From contig CAZFIM010000025.1 of NCBI GenBank assembly GCA_964519615.1, positions 1 through 33,757 on the forward strand: a stretch of DNA of 33,757 bases, written 5' to 3'. The stretch's first letter is position 1, and each line of letters starts with the position of its first letter. Source of the stretch: CAZFIM01 sp964519615 (GTDB lineage: Bacteria > Chloroflexota > Dehalococcoidia > GIF9 > UBA5629). The translations under genes and the position numbers were made by a program. Of this stretch, positions 8,718 through 17,099 are shown one piece after another. The notes under the pieces were generated by a model, which saw only the letters and a list, made by a program, of their open reading frames with translations, ran no database searches and was not told where the DNA came from.

Positions 8718-9840
8718 TTTTTATAAACATAATATTGACCAGAGCGATATCGATAGTACTGTAGCTGTCTTGAGATCGATTATGCTTACAACCGGTGACG
8801 TGGTGAAGGATTTTGAAAAACAATTTTCCAGCTATCTTGGCTGCAGGTATACAACAGGTTTGACTAGCTGTACCGGTGCGCTGCATCTCGCATTGTTAGC
8901 GTACGATATCGGGCCGGGTGATGAGGTTGTCACTACCCCCATGACTTTCATCGCGACGGCAAATGCCATTCTCCATGCCGGTGCTTTGCCTGTTTTTGTC
9001 GATGTTGAGCGCACTACCGCCAATATCGATGCGGCTCTAATTGAAGCAGCGATCACACCCAGAACAAAAGCCATATTGCCGGTACACCTATATGGCCAGA
9101 TGTGTGATATGAGAACAATAAAGACAATTGCCGATAAGCATCACCTTAAAATTATTGAAGATGCGGCTCATGCTATTGAAGCAAGCAGGGATGGAATCAG
9201 GCCGGGTCAAGCAGGCGATGCCGCCTGTTTCAGCTTCTATGCTACCAAAAGCATTACATCAGGTGAGGGAGGCGCGGTAATAACCAATGATAAAGACACA
9301 GACGACAGATTGAAGATATTACGATTGCACGGCATGAATAAAGGAGCAGCAGACAGGTATTCCAAAAGATATCAACACTGGGACATGCTGCTGTTGGGCT
9401 GGAAATATAATATGGACAATATTCAAGCCGCTTTGCTGATCAATCAGCTTAAGCGTATCGATGGCTTTCAAAAAAGACGTTTGGAAATCTGCAGCATGTA
9501 TGAGCAGGAATTTAAAGATAATAAATACGTTACTTGCCTAAAGGAAAGCTCCGGCTCAAAAAACGCCAGATTGATGTTCACCATTCTGGTTAATCCCGAT
9601 AACCGCGACAAAGTGTTGTGGCAACTGCAGGACAGAGGCATAGGGGTTGCGGTTAATTATAGGGCGATACATTTGCTTACTTACTACAAGCAAAGGTTCG
9701 GGTTCCGGTGCGGTGATTTCCCTGTGGCGGAGCTTATAGGAGATTCGACCATTACTCTTCCACTCTATCCCGGACTGAAAGATGAGCAGGTGAACTATGT
9801 TATTGAAGCTGTGAATGATGTGACGGCGAAAATTAAATAG
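8707..9840 (+). CDS. DegT/DnrJ/EryC1/StrS aminotransferase (ArnB-like), PLP-dependent
   Basis: A PLP enzyme that puts an amino group on a keto-sugar nucleotide. The 377-residue protein contains SCTGALHLAL (54-63), TTPMTFIATANAI (76-88), EDAAHAI with the PLP-contacting D152, and FYATKSITSGEGGAV with the Schiff-base Lys181. The order and spacing match ArnB and related sugar aminotransferases at full length. The ATG at 8707 is preceded by GGAG at 8698-8701; a longer frame from 8632 would run deep into the methyltransferase gene. With the dehydratase at 6718 it could make a 4-amino-4,6-dideoxy sugar, though a pentose product as in the Arn pathway cannot be excluded. Confidence 0.93.
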   Translation: MKIDFYKHNIDQSDIDSTVAVLRSIMLTTGDVVKDFEKQFSSYLGCRYTTGLTSCTGALHLALLAYDIGPGDEVVTTPMTFIATANAILHAGALPVFVDVERTTANIDAALIEAAITPRTKAILPVHLYGQMCDMRTIKTIADKHHLKIIEDAAHAIEASRDGIRPGQAGDAACFSFYATKSITSGEGGAVITNDKDTDDRLKILRLHGMNKGAADRYSKRYQHWDMLLLGWKYNMDNIQAALLINQLKRIDGFQKRRLEICSMYEQEFKDNKYVTCLKESSGSKNARLMFTILVNPDNRDKVLWQLQDRGIGVAVNYRAIHLLTYYKQRFGFRCGDFPVAELIGDSTITLPLYPGLKDEQVNYVIEAVNDVTAKIK

Positions 9841-9864
9841 AGCGGCATTGAAAGGAGAGGGCAT

Positions 9865-10227
9865 ATGGTCTATCTACTGGTTTTCTGTACTGTTATCGGG
9901 ATGACCGCTGCACAATTACTATTGAAAAGGGGTATGATTGCAGTTGGCGAAGCTCCTCACACTATCCATGAACTTGCGAACTTCTTTATCAGGGCATGCA
10001 TAAATCCTTACGTGATTACAGCTATCATAATAACGGCCGCTACAGCCGTTGTGTGGATATATACTGTTTCAAAAGCACAAATCAGTTTTATTTATCCATT
10101 CATGTCGCTCTCCTATGTGCTGGTTGCCTTGTTCTCATTACTTCTATTCAGGGAAGATGTTACTATTACGCGCTGGCTTGGTGTTGCCGTCATATGTATA
10201 GGAGTTTTTATTGTTGCTAGAAGTTAA
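9865..10227 (+). CDS. small EamA/EmrE-type membrane protein, possible lipid-linked sugar flippase (ArnE/F-like)
   Basis: The 120-residue protein has four hydrophobic segments. It opens with a helix ending AAQLLLKRGM and closes with SFIYPFMSLSYVLVALFSLLLFREDVTITRWLGVAVICIGVFIVA, the signature of the small DMT half-transporters to which ArnE and ArnF belong. A strong GGAGAGG at about 9855-9861 precedes the ATG. As the last gene of the plus-strand cassette, beside ArnB-, ArnC- and ArnT-like proteins, a role in flipping the polyprenyl-phosphate sugar across the membrane is the best guess. A generic small-molecule exporter is the alternative. Confidence 0.8.
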   Translation: MVYLLVFCTVIGMTAAQLLLKRGMIAVGEAPHTIHELANFFIRACINPYVITAIIITAATAVVWIYTVSKAQISFIYPFMSLSYVLVALFSLLLFREDVTITRWLGVAVICIGVFIVARS

Positions 10228-10264
10228 CATTTATACCTTTGTGCAATTATCAGCAGAATCAATA

Positions 10265-10420
10265 CTAATGTATATTTATCAGGAGAGGATGTTATCTTTC
10301 ATTCGGGCTCATTAAAAGGGTGATCATCCGTCACCCTGCAATACATACGATGACTGGGGGGTACAGGTCGAAAATCTTGACTATCTCAGAGAACAAATAA
10401 AAAAAGTTGCTTTTGTGGAT
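10265..10420 (+). pseudogene. relic of the 3' end of a second radical SAM/SPASM gene
   Basis: Translated in frame from 10289 it reads MLSFIRAH, then a TAA stop (10313-10315), then KGDHPSPCNTYDDWGVQVEN. This aligns with the end of the intact protein at 2002-2934 (MLSIVAAHENGDYPAPCDTC, then DDWGVQVEN). Upstream of 10289 the match continues one base out of frame, so there is also a frameshift. The second Cys of the PCDTC motif is Tyr here. DNA identity is very high over 10349-10380. Together with the intact peptidase gene ending at 10589 it repeats the convergent junction seen at 2810-3137. The rest of 10228-10588 shows no other gene. Confidence 0.8.
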
Positions 10421-10588
10421 ATTTGGATCTCGATTGGCTTAATCGCTACATCTGATGTAAATCTGTGTTTTAACCTTATGCTGGAGCAGAATGAGTTGCA
10501 ATCTCAAAATGCCAAATTTAATAATGTGTATAAATATCGATTACTAAATCCATGTAAATGAAGACTTGCAGGCAAACCACAGAAGCTC

Positions 10589-12571
10589 TTAATTAGAGCT
10601 ATTTGTGAAGGTCCATATCTCGGAGAGGTCGCCCCAGCCGAGGTCGTTGCCTGCCCATACCATCCACTTATAGGATTTGCCGTCATTGAGGTAGCCGGAA
10701 TCTGTATACTGGGTGACATTGCCGACATCGCCCCTGAATTTAATAGTGCCGTTGGAGAGGTTATCGATCCTGAGCCAGTATTTGGTAGCGCCGGGTGCGG
10801 CATTCCACTGGTAGGTGACGGAAGTACCTGATACGGAAGAGCCGTTTGCGGGAGAGGAGAGGACAGCAGCCGGAGGAGGAGAAGTGGGAGTGTTAGTGCT
10901 GGTGAAGGTTCTGGCCGTGGAAGCATCGCTCCAGCCGTAATCGTTGCCTGCCCAAACCTGCCAGCTGTATATCGTATTATCTTGAGGGTAGGTGGTATCT
11001 GTATAGCTGGTGACGTTGCCGAGCTCGGAATCGAACTTCACGGAGCTATCGGAGGTATCAATAACCTGCAGGCGGTAGTTAGTGGCGTAGTCTGAGGCAT
11101 TCCACTGGAAAGTAACTGAAGTGTCCGATACAGACGCGCCATTTGCGGGAGAAGAAAGAGTAGGAGCTGCAGGTGGAGAAGATGGCGAGTAGACATTGGA
11201 AAATGTCCATGTCTCGGAGAGGTCGCCCCAGCCGAGGTCGTTGCCTGCCCATACCATCCACTTATAGGATTTGCCGTCATTGAGGTAGCCGGAATCTGTA
11301 TACTGGGTGACATTGCCGACATCGCCCCTGAATTTAATAGTGCCGTTGGAGAGGTTATCGATCCTGAGCCAGTATTTGGTAGCGCCGGGTGCGGCATTCC
11401 ACTGGTAGGTGACGGAAGTACCTGATACGGAAGAGCCGTTTGCGGGAGAGGAGAGGACAGCAGCCGGAGGAGGTGAATCTCCGAATTCCTCCAACTCAAG
11501 CACTGTAACGCCGAAATGCTGCATGCCGGAATAGGTGCCGCCCCATGTCATGGAGTGGTTGCTGTAATCCCACGTATCATGAATATATACCTTATTCGTG
11601 GAATCATCGTAGCCGAATCCGAGCATAGTATGACCGACAACCTGGATGAGCACAGGCCTTCCTGCATCTATTTGAGCTTTATAATCTTCAAATGTGAAAC
11701 CAAGACCCGGATTCTTCTGCGGCGAATAAGGCCAGTTGGGTATTGTGCCGTAAATCAACTGATTATAATTTGTTGTTACGGTGTAACCCCGGGACTCGGC
11801 AAAGAGCTTAAGGCCGTGACAGCCGCCCCAGTTATAGCCGGAGTGATAATCTTGCAAAGGAGCTCCGGAAAGATCAAGATAAAATGATGTCGCCCCGTCG
11901 GAATTGCTGAAATTACTGTTATTGGTGCTCGAATAGGTCTGCAGGTCCTGGGTGGTATATCCCTGATTTGTCCCCATATAATCGGCGGTACAGCTGCTGT
12001 AGAGATGCTCGGAGCCATAGCTTACCCATGGATCCACTGTCATGCTGTCGTATTCAACCCAGTAGTCATCCACATGCCCGTGTGATGAAAGTCCATCGAG
12101 CCCCTGCCTGGTGGCGCTGAGAGGCATTTGACCGTCTGAGCCGTTGATGCCCGCACCCCAATACGAATTATCCAGGGGACATACTCCCCCGTTGTATGGG
12201 CCGGTATACATGTCCGGGTAGCCTGTTCGATCATAGTAACCGAAAAGCATAGCTGCGGAGGTGGCGGAACAGCCGTAGGACCAGTTGAAGGCCGGCACAT
12301 CGGAGAGAGTGCCGGTGGCTCCCTGCACAATAGCTTCAGGAACACTGGCAACGGCTGCCTTGATTCGTGGCGGTCTCCCCGCGATGACAACCTCTGCGAT
12401 TTCCTGATTGTGCGGGCCGCGAAAGACACGCGCAATGTCCGGCTGATTGCCTTCATCAGCATGGACCGGCATTGGAAATAGACTGGTCAGCAGAGTAAAA
12501 GTAAGAAAAAGAGAAAGAAGCGCAAGCGCACTTCTATTGATGCGTTTTCTGATTACCTTTTGCAGTTCCAT
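10589..12571 (-). CDS. secreted C39-like cysteine peptidase with three FN3-like domains
   Basis: The 660-residue protein begins with a Sec signal peptide (basic RKRINR, hydrophobic core, cleavage likely after VHA at 38). The peptidase_C39_2-like domain spans about 75-360: nucleophile C101 in YGCSATSAAMLFGYYD, H314 in VVGHTMLGFGYD and D332 in HDTWD make a papain-like triad. Three FN3-like domains follow at about 366-459, 466-557 and 565-657, each with SSPANG and a WAGND(L/Y)GW motif, joined by short Pro/Ser linkers. The first and third are nearly identical. No membrane anchor or sorting signal follows, so it is probably released or held to the wall by its FN3 domains. The leader has GGGG before the ATG. 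The substrate is unknown. A relic of a second copy lies at 2971-3137. Confidence 0.85.
   Translation of the reverse strand: MELQKVIRKRINRSALALLSLFLTFTLLTSLFPMPVHADEGNQPDIARVFRGPHNQEIAEVVIAGRPPRIKAAVASVPEAIVQGATGTLSDVPAFNWSYGCSATSAAMLFGYYDRTGYPDMYTGPYNGGVCPLDNSYWGAGINGSDGQMPLSATRQGLDGLSSHGHVDDYWVEYDSMTVDPWVSYGSEHLYSSCTADYMGTNQGYTTQDLQTYSSTNNSNFSNSDGATSFYLDLSGAPLQDYHSGYNWGGCHGLKLFAESRGYTVTTNYNQLIYGTIPNWPYSPQKNPGLGFTFEDYKAQIDAGRPVLIQVVGHTMLGFGYDDSTNKVYIHDTWDYSNHSMTWGGTYSGMQHFGVTVLELEEFGDSPPPAAVLSSPANGSSVSGTSVTYQWNAAPGATKYWLRIDNLSNGTIKFRGDVGNVTQYTDSGYLNDGKSYKWMVWAGNDLGWGDLSETWTFSNVYSPSSPPAAPTLSSPANGASVSDTSVTFQWNASDYATNYRLQVIDTSDSSVKFDSELGNVTSYTDTTYPQDNTIYSWQVWAGNDYGWSDASTARTFTSTNTPTSPPPAAVLSSPANGSSVSGTSVTYQWNAAPGATKYWLRIDNLSNGTIKFRGDVGNVTQYTDSGYLNDGKSYKWMVWAGNDLGWGDLSEIWTFTNSSN
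10618..10879 (-). repeat. intragenic 262-bp direct repeat, copy 1 (third FN3-like domain)
   Basis: This segment is identical by eye to 11212-11473, offset by 594 bp (198 codons), and covers most of an FN3-like domain. The middle domain between the copies is clearly diverged, so the identity points to recent copying or gene conversion. Confidence 0.93.
11212..11473 (-). repeat. intragenic 262-bp direct repeat, copy 2 (first FN3-like domain)
   Basis: This is the partner of 10618-10879, with no mismatch found in a base-by-base reading. A 71-bp part of the same unit (10670-10740) is also shared with the relic at 3052-3122. Confidence 0.93.
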
Positions 12572-12620
12572 AAACCCCTTTGTCTCGCTTGATATAATAA
12601 ACGGCTCTAACCTGACATCT

Positions 12621-12650
12621 ATTGTACAAATGGATTCAGTGAAGAAACAA
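12621..12650 (-). promoter_or_regulatory. candidate promoter of the C39-like peptidase gene
   Basis: On the minus strand TTGTTT (12645-12650) and TACAAT (12621-12626) are 18 bp apart, about 50 nt upstream of the ATG at 12571. The -10 box is good and the -35 box moderate. Confidence 0.4.
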
Positions 12651-12717
12651 GGATTTTTCTAGTACTAATGTCCTGATAGATTGGTACTTTGGTGTGGCGA
12701 AGAAGAGAATGGAAATA

Positions 12718-14493
12718 CTATTTAACCGTCACTGATTTTGCCAGATTACGCGGCCGGTCAGGGTCTTTGCCCAGGCTTACCGCCATGTAGTAGGCCAGAA
12801 GCTGCAGCGGTACAACGGTAACAATGGGGTAAAGCAGCTCATCGACACAGGGTATTTTAATCCAGAAGTCATAGATCTCGTTATCTTTGTCTGAAACGGC
12901 GATTATGTATGCTCCTCTGGCCTTGGCCTCGATGGCATTGCTCAATGTTTCCTTATAGGTATAGTCAGCAGGACATAATGTGACAACCGGAGTGCCCGGT
13001 TCAATCAACGCCAGCGTACCGTGTTTGAGTTCACCCGCAGGCATGCCCTCCGCGTGAATGTAAGATATCTCTTTCAGCTTAAGCGCGCCTTCAGAGGCAA
13101 TGGCAAAATTTATACCGCGCGCAATATAATAAAAATCTCTCCTGTCCGTGAGAGTTTCACTGAGAGCTTTTAAAGGTTTATCGTTCCAGTCTATTACTTT
13201 TGAAATATCCTTCTTTATGCTTCTAAGTGTATTTACTGCAATGCCAAAAGAATTAACCATTGAAAACGATAACAGGTAAAAAACAATCAACTGGCTTAAG
13301 AAGGATTTGGTAGCCGCGACACATAATTCCGGTCCGCAATTCAGACGGATTACGCGATCGCTGAGGCTGGAAAGGAGTGACATAGGTCTGTTAACAATCG
13401 ATATTATTTTAGCCCCTGCTGTCCGGGCTCTCTTTACTCCCTCGATGACATCGGCAGTTTCCCCGCTCTGGGAGACTGCAATAACTACCGTATTTTTATC
13501 CACTGAATCTGCAAAGTAATGGAACTCTGATGACATCACGACGTCACAGAATTTTTTGCCTATGCGTGAAAAAAGGTATCTTCCTACAAGTGCCGCATAT
13601 CTGGATGTACCGCAGGCCGTAATGATGACCTGGCCCGCACGGAGGATATCGAGGGCAATTTCTGTGAACATCTCTTTATCCTGTTCAATAGCATATTCCA
13701 GTGTTGCAGTCTGCTCCAGTATCTCTTTCATCATGAAAAACCGGTGGCCTTCCTTATCTGAATCATTCCATTGGAAGTCCGGTGTTTGAAATTGTTTATT
13801 CAGCTTATTCCCGGCGGCATCGAAAAATTCGATATCGTCAGGACGAAGAATAACCATTTCGTTGTCATCGATAGCCACGAGTTTTGTTACCTCTTTGGGA
13901 AAAACCAGCGCATCACTGCCGGCAAATGTGCCCTGATTGCATATGCCGACAGCAAGGGGGCTCTCTTTTCTGATGCCGACTATTACATCGGGCTGGTCGC
14001 AGGAAATAGCTAAAAAAGCATATGCTCCCTCAAGTTTCGCTGCCGCAGCCGGCACCGCTTTTTCCAGCGGCAGTCCTTTTTTCACCATTTCCTCGAGAAG
14101 GTGAGGTATCACTTCAGTATCTGTTTCAGAAACCAGTGTATGACCGGAAAGGGAAAGCTCACGCCTCAGTTCCTGATAATTATCGATAGTGCCGTTGTGC
14201 ACCACAGCAATTCTATTGCCGCAGTCACAATGCGGATGGGCATTAGCGACAGTAACCCCTCCATGAGTTGCCCAGCGGGTATGTCCGATGGCGATAGATC
14301 CGGGCATTGAGCTAAGATTATTCTTTGACTCTATTTCATCAAGTTTGCCGGTATCCTTTTTACACAGTAGAGCACCGTTATACACGGTGGATATACCTCC
14401 TGAATCATATCCGCGGTATTCCACACGCTTAAGGGCCTCAAATACTATAGGGGCCGCGTCATTTTTTCCGCAGTAACCTACAATTCCACACAT
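12718..14493 (-). CDS. glmS: glutamine-fructose-6-phosphate aminotransferase (isomerizing)
   Basis: The enzyme makes glucosamine-6-phosphate from fructose-6-phosphate and glutamine, the first step toward UDP-GlcNAc. MCGIVGYCG supplies the Ntn nucleophile Cys2. The glutaminase domain shows YRGYDSGG, GHTRWATHG and HNGTIDN; two SIS domains follow, with TACGTSRYA, SQSGETADV and the C-terminal DPDRPRNLAKSVTVK, which carries the conserved PRNLAKSVT end. At 591 residues it is full length. It starts 1 nt after the stop of the nucleotidyltransferase gene, a sign of translational coupling. No Rho-independent terminator with a good U tract is seen downstream. No glmS ribozyme was recognised, and the tight spacing leaves no room for one. 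Confidence 0.97.
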   Translation of the reverse strand: MCGIVGYCGKNDAAPIVFEALKRVEYRGYDSGGISTVYNGALLCKKDTGKLDEIESKNNLSSMPGSIAIGHTRWATHGGVTVANAHPHCDCGNRIAVVHNGTIDNYQELRRELSLSGHTLVSETDTEVIPHLLEEMVKKGLPLEKAVPAAAAKLEGAYAFLAISCDQPDVIVGIRKESPLAVGICNQGTFAGSDALVFPKEVTKLVAIDDNEMVILRPDDIEFFDAAGNKLNKQFQTPDFQWNDSDKEGHRFFMMKEILEQTATLEYAIEQDKEMFTEIALDILRAGQVIITACGTSRYAALVGRYLFSRIGKKFCDVVMSSEFHYFADSVDKNTVVIAVSQSGETADVIEGVKRARTAGAKIISIVNRPMSLLSSLSDRVIRLNCGPELCVAATKSFLSQLIVFYLLSFSMVNSFGIAVNTLRSIKKDISKVIDWNDKPLKALSETLTDRRDFYYIARGINFAIASEGALKLKEISYIHAEGMPAGELKHGTLALIEPGTPVVTLCPADYTYKETLSNAIEAKARGAYIIAVSDKDNEIYDFWIKIPCVDELLYPIVTVVPLQLLAYYMAVSLGKDPDRPRNLAKSVTVK

Positions 14494-14494
14494 A

Positions 14495-15835
14495 TTACCT
14501 TCTCACTTTTTTGAATAGCGCCTGTCTGTTTTTATCAGCAAGCCTAAAACGGTTGGGTAAAACAATATAATCTGATTTTACTATCGCCATTTTACCTTCA
14601 TCCAGATCTTTGGTTAAACATACATGCGCCCCGACAAATGCATTGGCACCTAACCTTGTACCGGGCATCAAACTCGCATTTACCCCTATTCTACAACCTT
14701 CACCCGCTATGACACCAAGCTTATCACGGCCGGTATTTACTTTTTTATCGCCCACCCAAACAATTATATTTCTCTCGTCCAGACGGTAATTTGCGGTCAC
14801 TGCACCTGAACCGAATGAGCAATTGTTATCTATTACCGAATCCCCTATGTAATTTGTATGAAACCAGCAGTTATCACCTATGTATGAGTGTTTGATCTCC
14901 GTTCCATAACCGATAACGCCGGTACGTCCGATGCAAGCTCCTCTCACCAGAGCGTTATTACCGATTATGGTGTTCTCTCCAATAAAAACGGGACCTCTGA
15001 TTACGGCATTTTCAAGTATCCTCACATTATCTTCAATTATGACCGCACCGTCAATGGACGCCCCTGAAGCGATAGTACAGGTTGGAGAGATTGCTGTTTT
15101 AATAGACCCGGCAAAATAGTCCATGGCGTCAAGGATATTCCACGGATATTTTATAGACTGCCACGGGCCATTATATTTGACCGCTTTACTTTTATAGCCA
15201 TCCCGTATCATATTCTCCAATGCTTTCTCATATACATCGTCTGCGTTCGATGCAGTTTTGCGGAGATACTCAAATAATAGTCCTGGCTTAGCATGAAGGT
15301 GCACCACGATATTAATCAGGTCAGAGGGTTCTTCCCCTTCAGCAGGTTTTTCTATAATATGGAGCAATTCGTTATCATGGTTTATAACCAGATAACCGCC
15401 GGGAAAGTAGCTACTTACCTGTAGAGCGGCGATATAAGCTGCATATTTTTCTCCACACGTCTCATATTGTCCGAGCAGTGAAATATATACGCTCTCATCG
15501 ACGATATCGTTGGAGCTGACCAGTATGAAAGGATTATCCTGTATACTATCGGCTGCTGACAGCAGGGCGTCTGCCATTCCCAGGGTGGTTTGCTGCAGTA
15601 CGCAGTCAATATTTATGCCCTTTAGCGATGATGTTATGGATTTTATATCTTCAATATTTTGCTGATTTGCAATGATAATAACATCGCTCAAACCGGCAGC
15701 TTGAGCTGTGCTGAGCTGATGCAGGAGAAGAGGTTTGCCGAAGAAAGGCAAAAGCGATTTATCTCTAGACAGGGGCATCATGCGCTTTCCGATGCCGCCG
15801 CACATTACTACCAGCTTTATTTTATTATTTAACAT
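14495..15835 (-). CDS. bifunctional-type sugar-1-phosphate nucleotidyltransferase/beta-helix acyltransferase (archaeal GlmU-like)
   Basis: The N-terminal half is an NTP-transferase with the signature GGIGKRMMPLSRDKSLLP followed by FFGKP (13-35). This is the RmlA/ManC-like form rather than the LAAGxGTRM form of classical bacterial GlmU. From about residue 255 a left-handed beta-helix follows (ISPTCTIASGASIDGAVIIE and many more hexapeptides) with an extended tail. At 446 residues the layout equals the archaeal bifunctional enzymes that make UDP-GlcNAc from glucosamine-1-phosphate. The next gene is glmS, 1 nt away, which favours that role. Glucose- or mannose-1-phosphate as substrate remains possible. 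It starts 23 nt after the oxidoreductase gene. Confidence 0.85.
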   Translation of the reverse strand: MLNNKIKLVVMCGGIGKRMMPLSRDKSLLPFFGKPLLLHQLSTAQAAGLSDVIIIANQQNIEDIKSITSSLKGINIDCVLQQTTLGMADALLSAADSIQDNPFILVSSNDIVDESVYISLLGQYETCGEKYAAYIAALQVSSYFPGGYLVINHDNELLHIIEKPAEGEEPSDLINIVVHLHAKPGLLFEYLRKTASNADDVYEKALENMIRDGYKSKAVKYNGPWQSIKYPWNILDAMDYFAGSIKTAISPTCTIASGASIDGAVIIEDNVRILENAVIRGPVFIGENTIIGNNALVRGACIGRTGVIGYGTEIKHSYIGDNCWFHTNYIGDSVIDNNCSFGSGAVTANYRLDERNIIVWVGDKKVNTGRDKLGVIAGEGCRIGVNASLMPGTRLGANAFVGAHVCLTKDLDEGKMAIVKSDYIVLPNRFRLADKNRQALFKKVRR

Positions 15836-15858
15836 AATTCACCATATTTTGTTTCATT

Positions 15859-17004
15859 CTATCGTGATAGTGTAAAGGGTACTAGGGTTTTTAATGATTT
15901 AAGCAATAACCGGCCGTGCCAGTCAAAGGAGAAGTCATCGGAGTTAGCGATAAAATCAGCCATGCGTCTATTATCTGCTAAGGAAAACAGGCATTCTATC
16001 TGCCTGTTGCCGAGGGCAGACCAGATTTTACGTAGAATCATCCCTATCCTCATTTCCCGGTCCAGCAGCTTTTTCCAGCGCCGCTGATAGATATGCAGCC
16101 TTTTTGCCGATACATCGCCGTCCAGAAGTGCACCATGCAGTTCTGCTATTGCGATATCCGCACCAAGCAAACCGAAATACAGCCCGCCTCCGGTCACGGG
16201 TTTGATATGACCGGCGGCTTCCCCTGTCACCAGTACTCTATTGGTAAACGTGGTCTGGCGTGAGTGGAGCGGGATGGCAGCGCATGATAATGATATGTCT
16301 GCTGAATGGATTTTATTGTTTTTTATTAATAGCGATAATAGGGACTGTAATTTTGCTTTTGGCTGTTTATCCGCCATCAAGCCCGCAAGACCTTTGCCGC
16401 CGCAAGTGGGGACAAGCCATGCAAAACTGCCCGCGGTGAGAGACTGGTCCAGATAGATTTCAACTCCGCGCACGCCGGTGAGCTCCACCTCAGCCTGCGC
16501 GCCAATTGTAAATGAGGATATCCCGCCCAGGCCAAGCTTCCCGGCCAGGTTCGAGCCATAGCCGCTTGCGATAACGGCCGTTTTCACTTCAATAATGCCA
16601 TTGCTTGCTGAAGAGGTAAATAATTTTACTTTAGTTTCGGTAATCTCCATGTCTTTGATATGACAGGAGAACATATAGTCGGCACCCGCAGCTTGTGCAC
16701 GTTCTTTAAGCCGTTCATTCAATAGAGGGCGATTAAGAATATATGCCACATCTCCTTCTCGTTGCAGGGTAAAATAACGTCCGGAGGGGGAGAAAAACGT
16801 GGCGGAATTTGCCTTCCGCAGGACTATCTCATTGTCGAGATTGAGCAAATCCAGGCAATCTTTGCCGATAATCCCTGTACAGCATATATCTTGTCCGGCA
16901 TGATGTTTCTTATCAAGCACAAGTACGCTGTGCCCGAGCTTGCTCATTTTGTAAGCAATATAGCTGCCAACCGGTCCCGCACCTATAATACCGACGTCAT
17001 ACAT
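15859..17004 (-). CDS. FAD-dependent oxidoreductase, geranylgeranyl reductase family
   Basis: The 381-residue flavoprotein opens with the dinucleotide-binding motif GIIGAGPVGSYIAYKMSKLG (5-24) and has the second FAD motif RVLVTGEAAGHIKPVTGGGL, both typical of the GGR family that saturates isoprenoid chains of lipids and quinones. An internal CC pair near residue 42 (DICCTGIIG) matches the family Cys. No membrane segment is seen. Its partners in the minus-strand operon are sugar-nucleotide genes, so it may reduce the polyprenyl carrier of a glycan; a role in menaquinone or other lipid reduction is equally possible. TATAAT-like bases at 17046-17051 (minus strand) may add an internal promoter. 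Confidence 0.82.
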   Translation of the reverse strand: MYDVGIIGAGPVGSYIAYKMSKLGHSVLVLDKKHHAGQDICCTGIIGKDCLDLLNLDNEIVLRKANSATFFSPSGRYFTLQREGDVAYILNRPLLNERLKERAQAAGADYMFSCHIKDMEITETKVKLFTSSASNGIIEVKTAVIASGYGSNLAGKLGLGGISSFTIGAQAEVELTGVRGVEIYLDQSLTAGSFAWLVPTCGGKGLAGLMADKQPKAKLQSLLSLLIKNNKIHSADISLSCAAIPLHSRQTTFTNRVLVTGEAAGHIKPVTGGGLYFGLLGADIAIAELHGALLDGDVSAKRLHIYQRRWKKLLDREMRIGMILRKIWSALGNRQIECLFSLADNRRMADFIANSDDFSFDWHGRLLLKSLKTLVPFTLSR

Positions 17005-17099
17005 GATTTTCTGTTATTATGAGTATATTCTTTCCTTAACTGTCTATTATATTCATAATAGTTCGAAATAAGATAGAGTACATTCACGCACGTGCTATC

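Noticed and set aside
2810..10740. Composite transposon bounded by direct repeats
   Set aside because: The repeats are parts of two ordinary genes, have diverged, and there is no transposase, integrase or terminal inverted repeat.
10618..11473. CRISPR-like or satellite repeat
   Set aside because: There are only two identical copies, each in frame and encoding a protein domain.
10504..11499. Minus-strand frames rich in Leu, Pro and Ser
   Set aside because: They are frame-shifted readings of the repeated FN3-like domains and recur only because the DNA is repeated.
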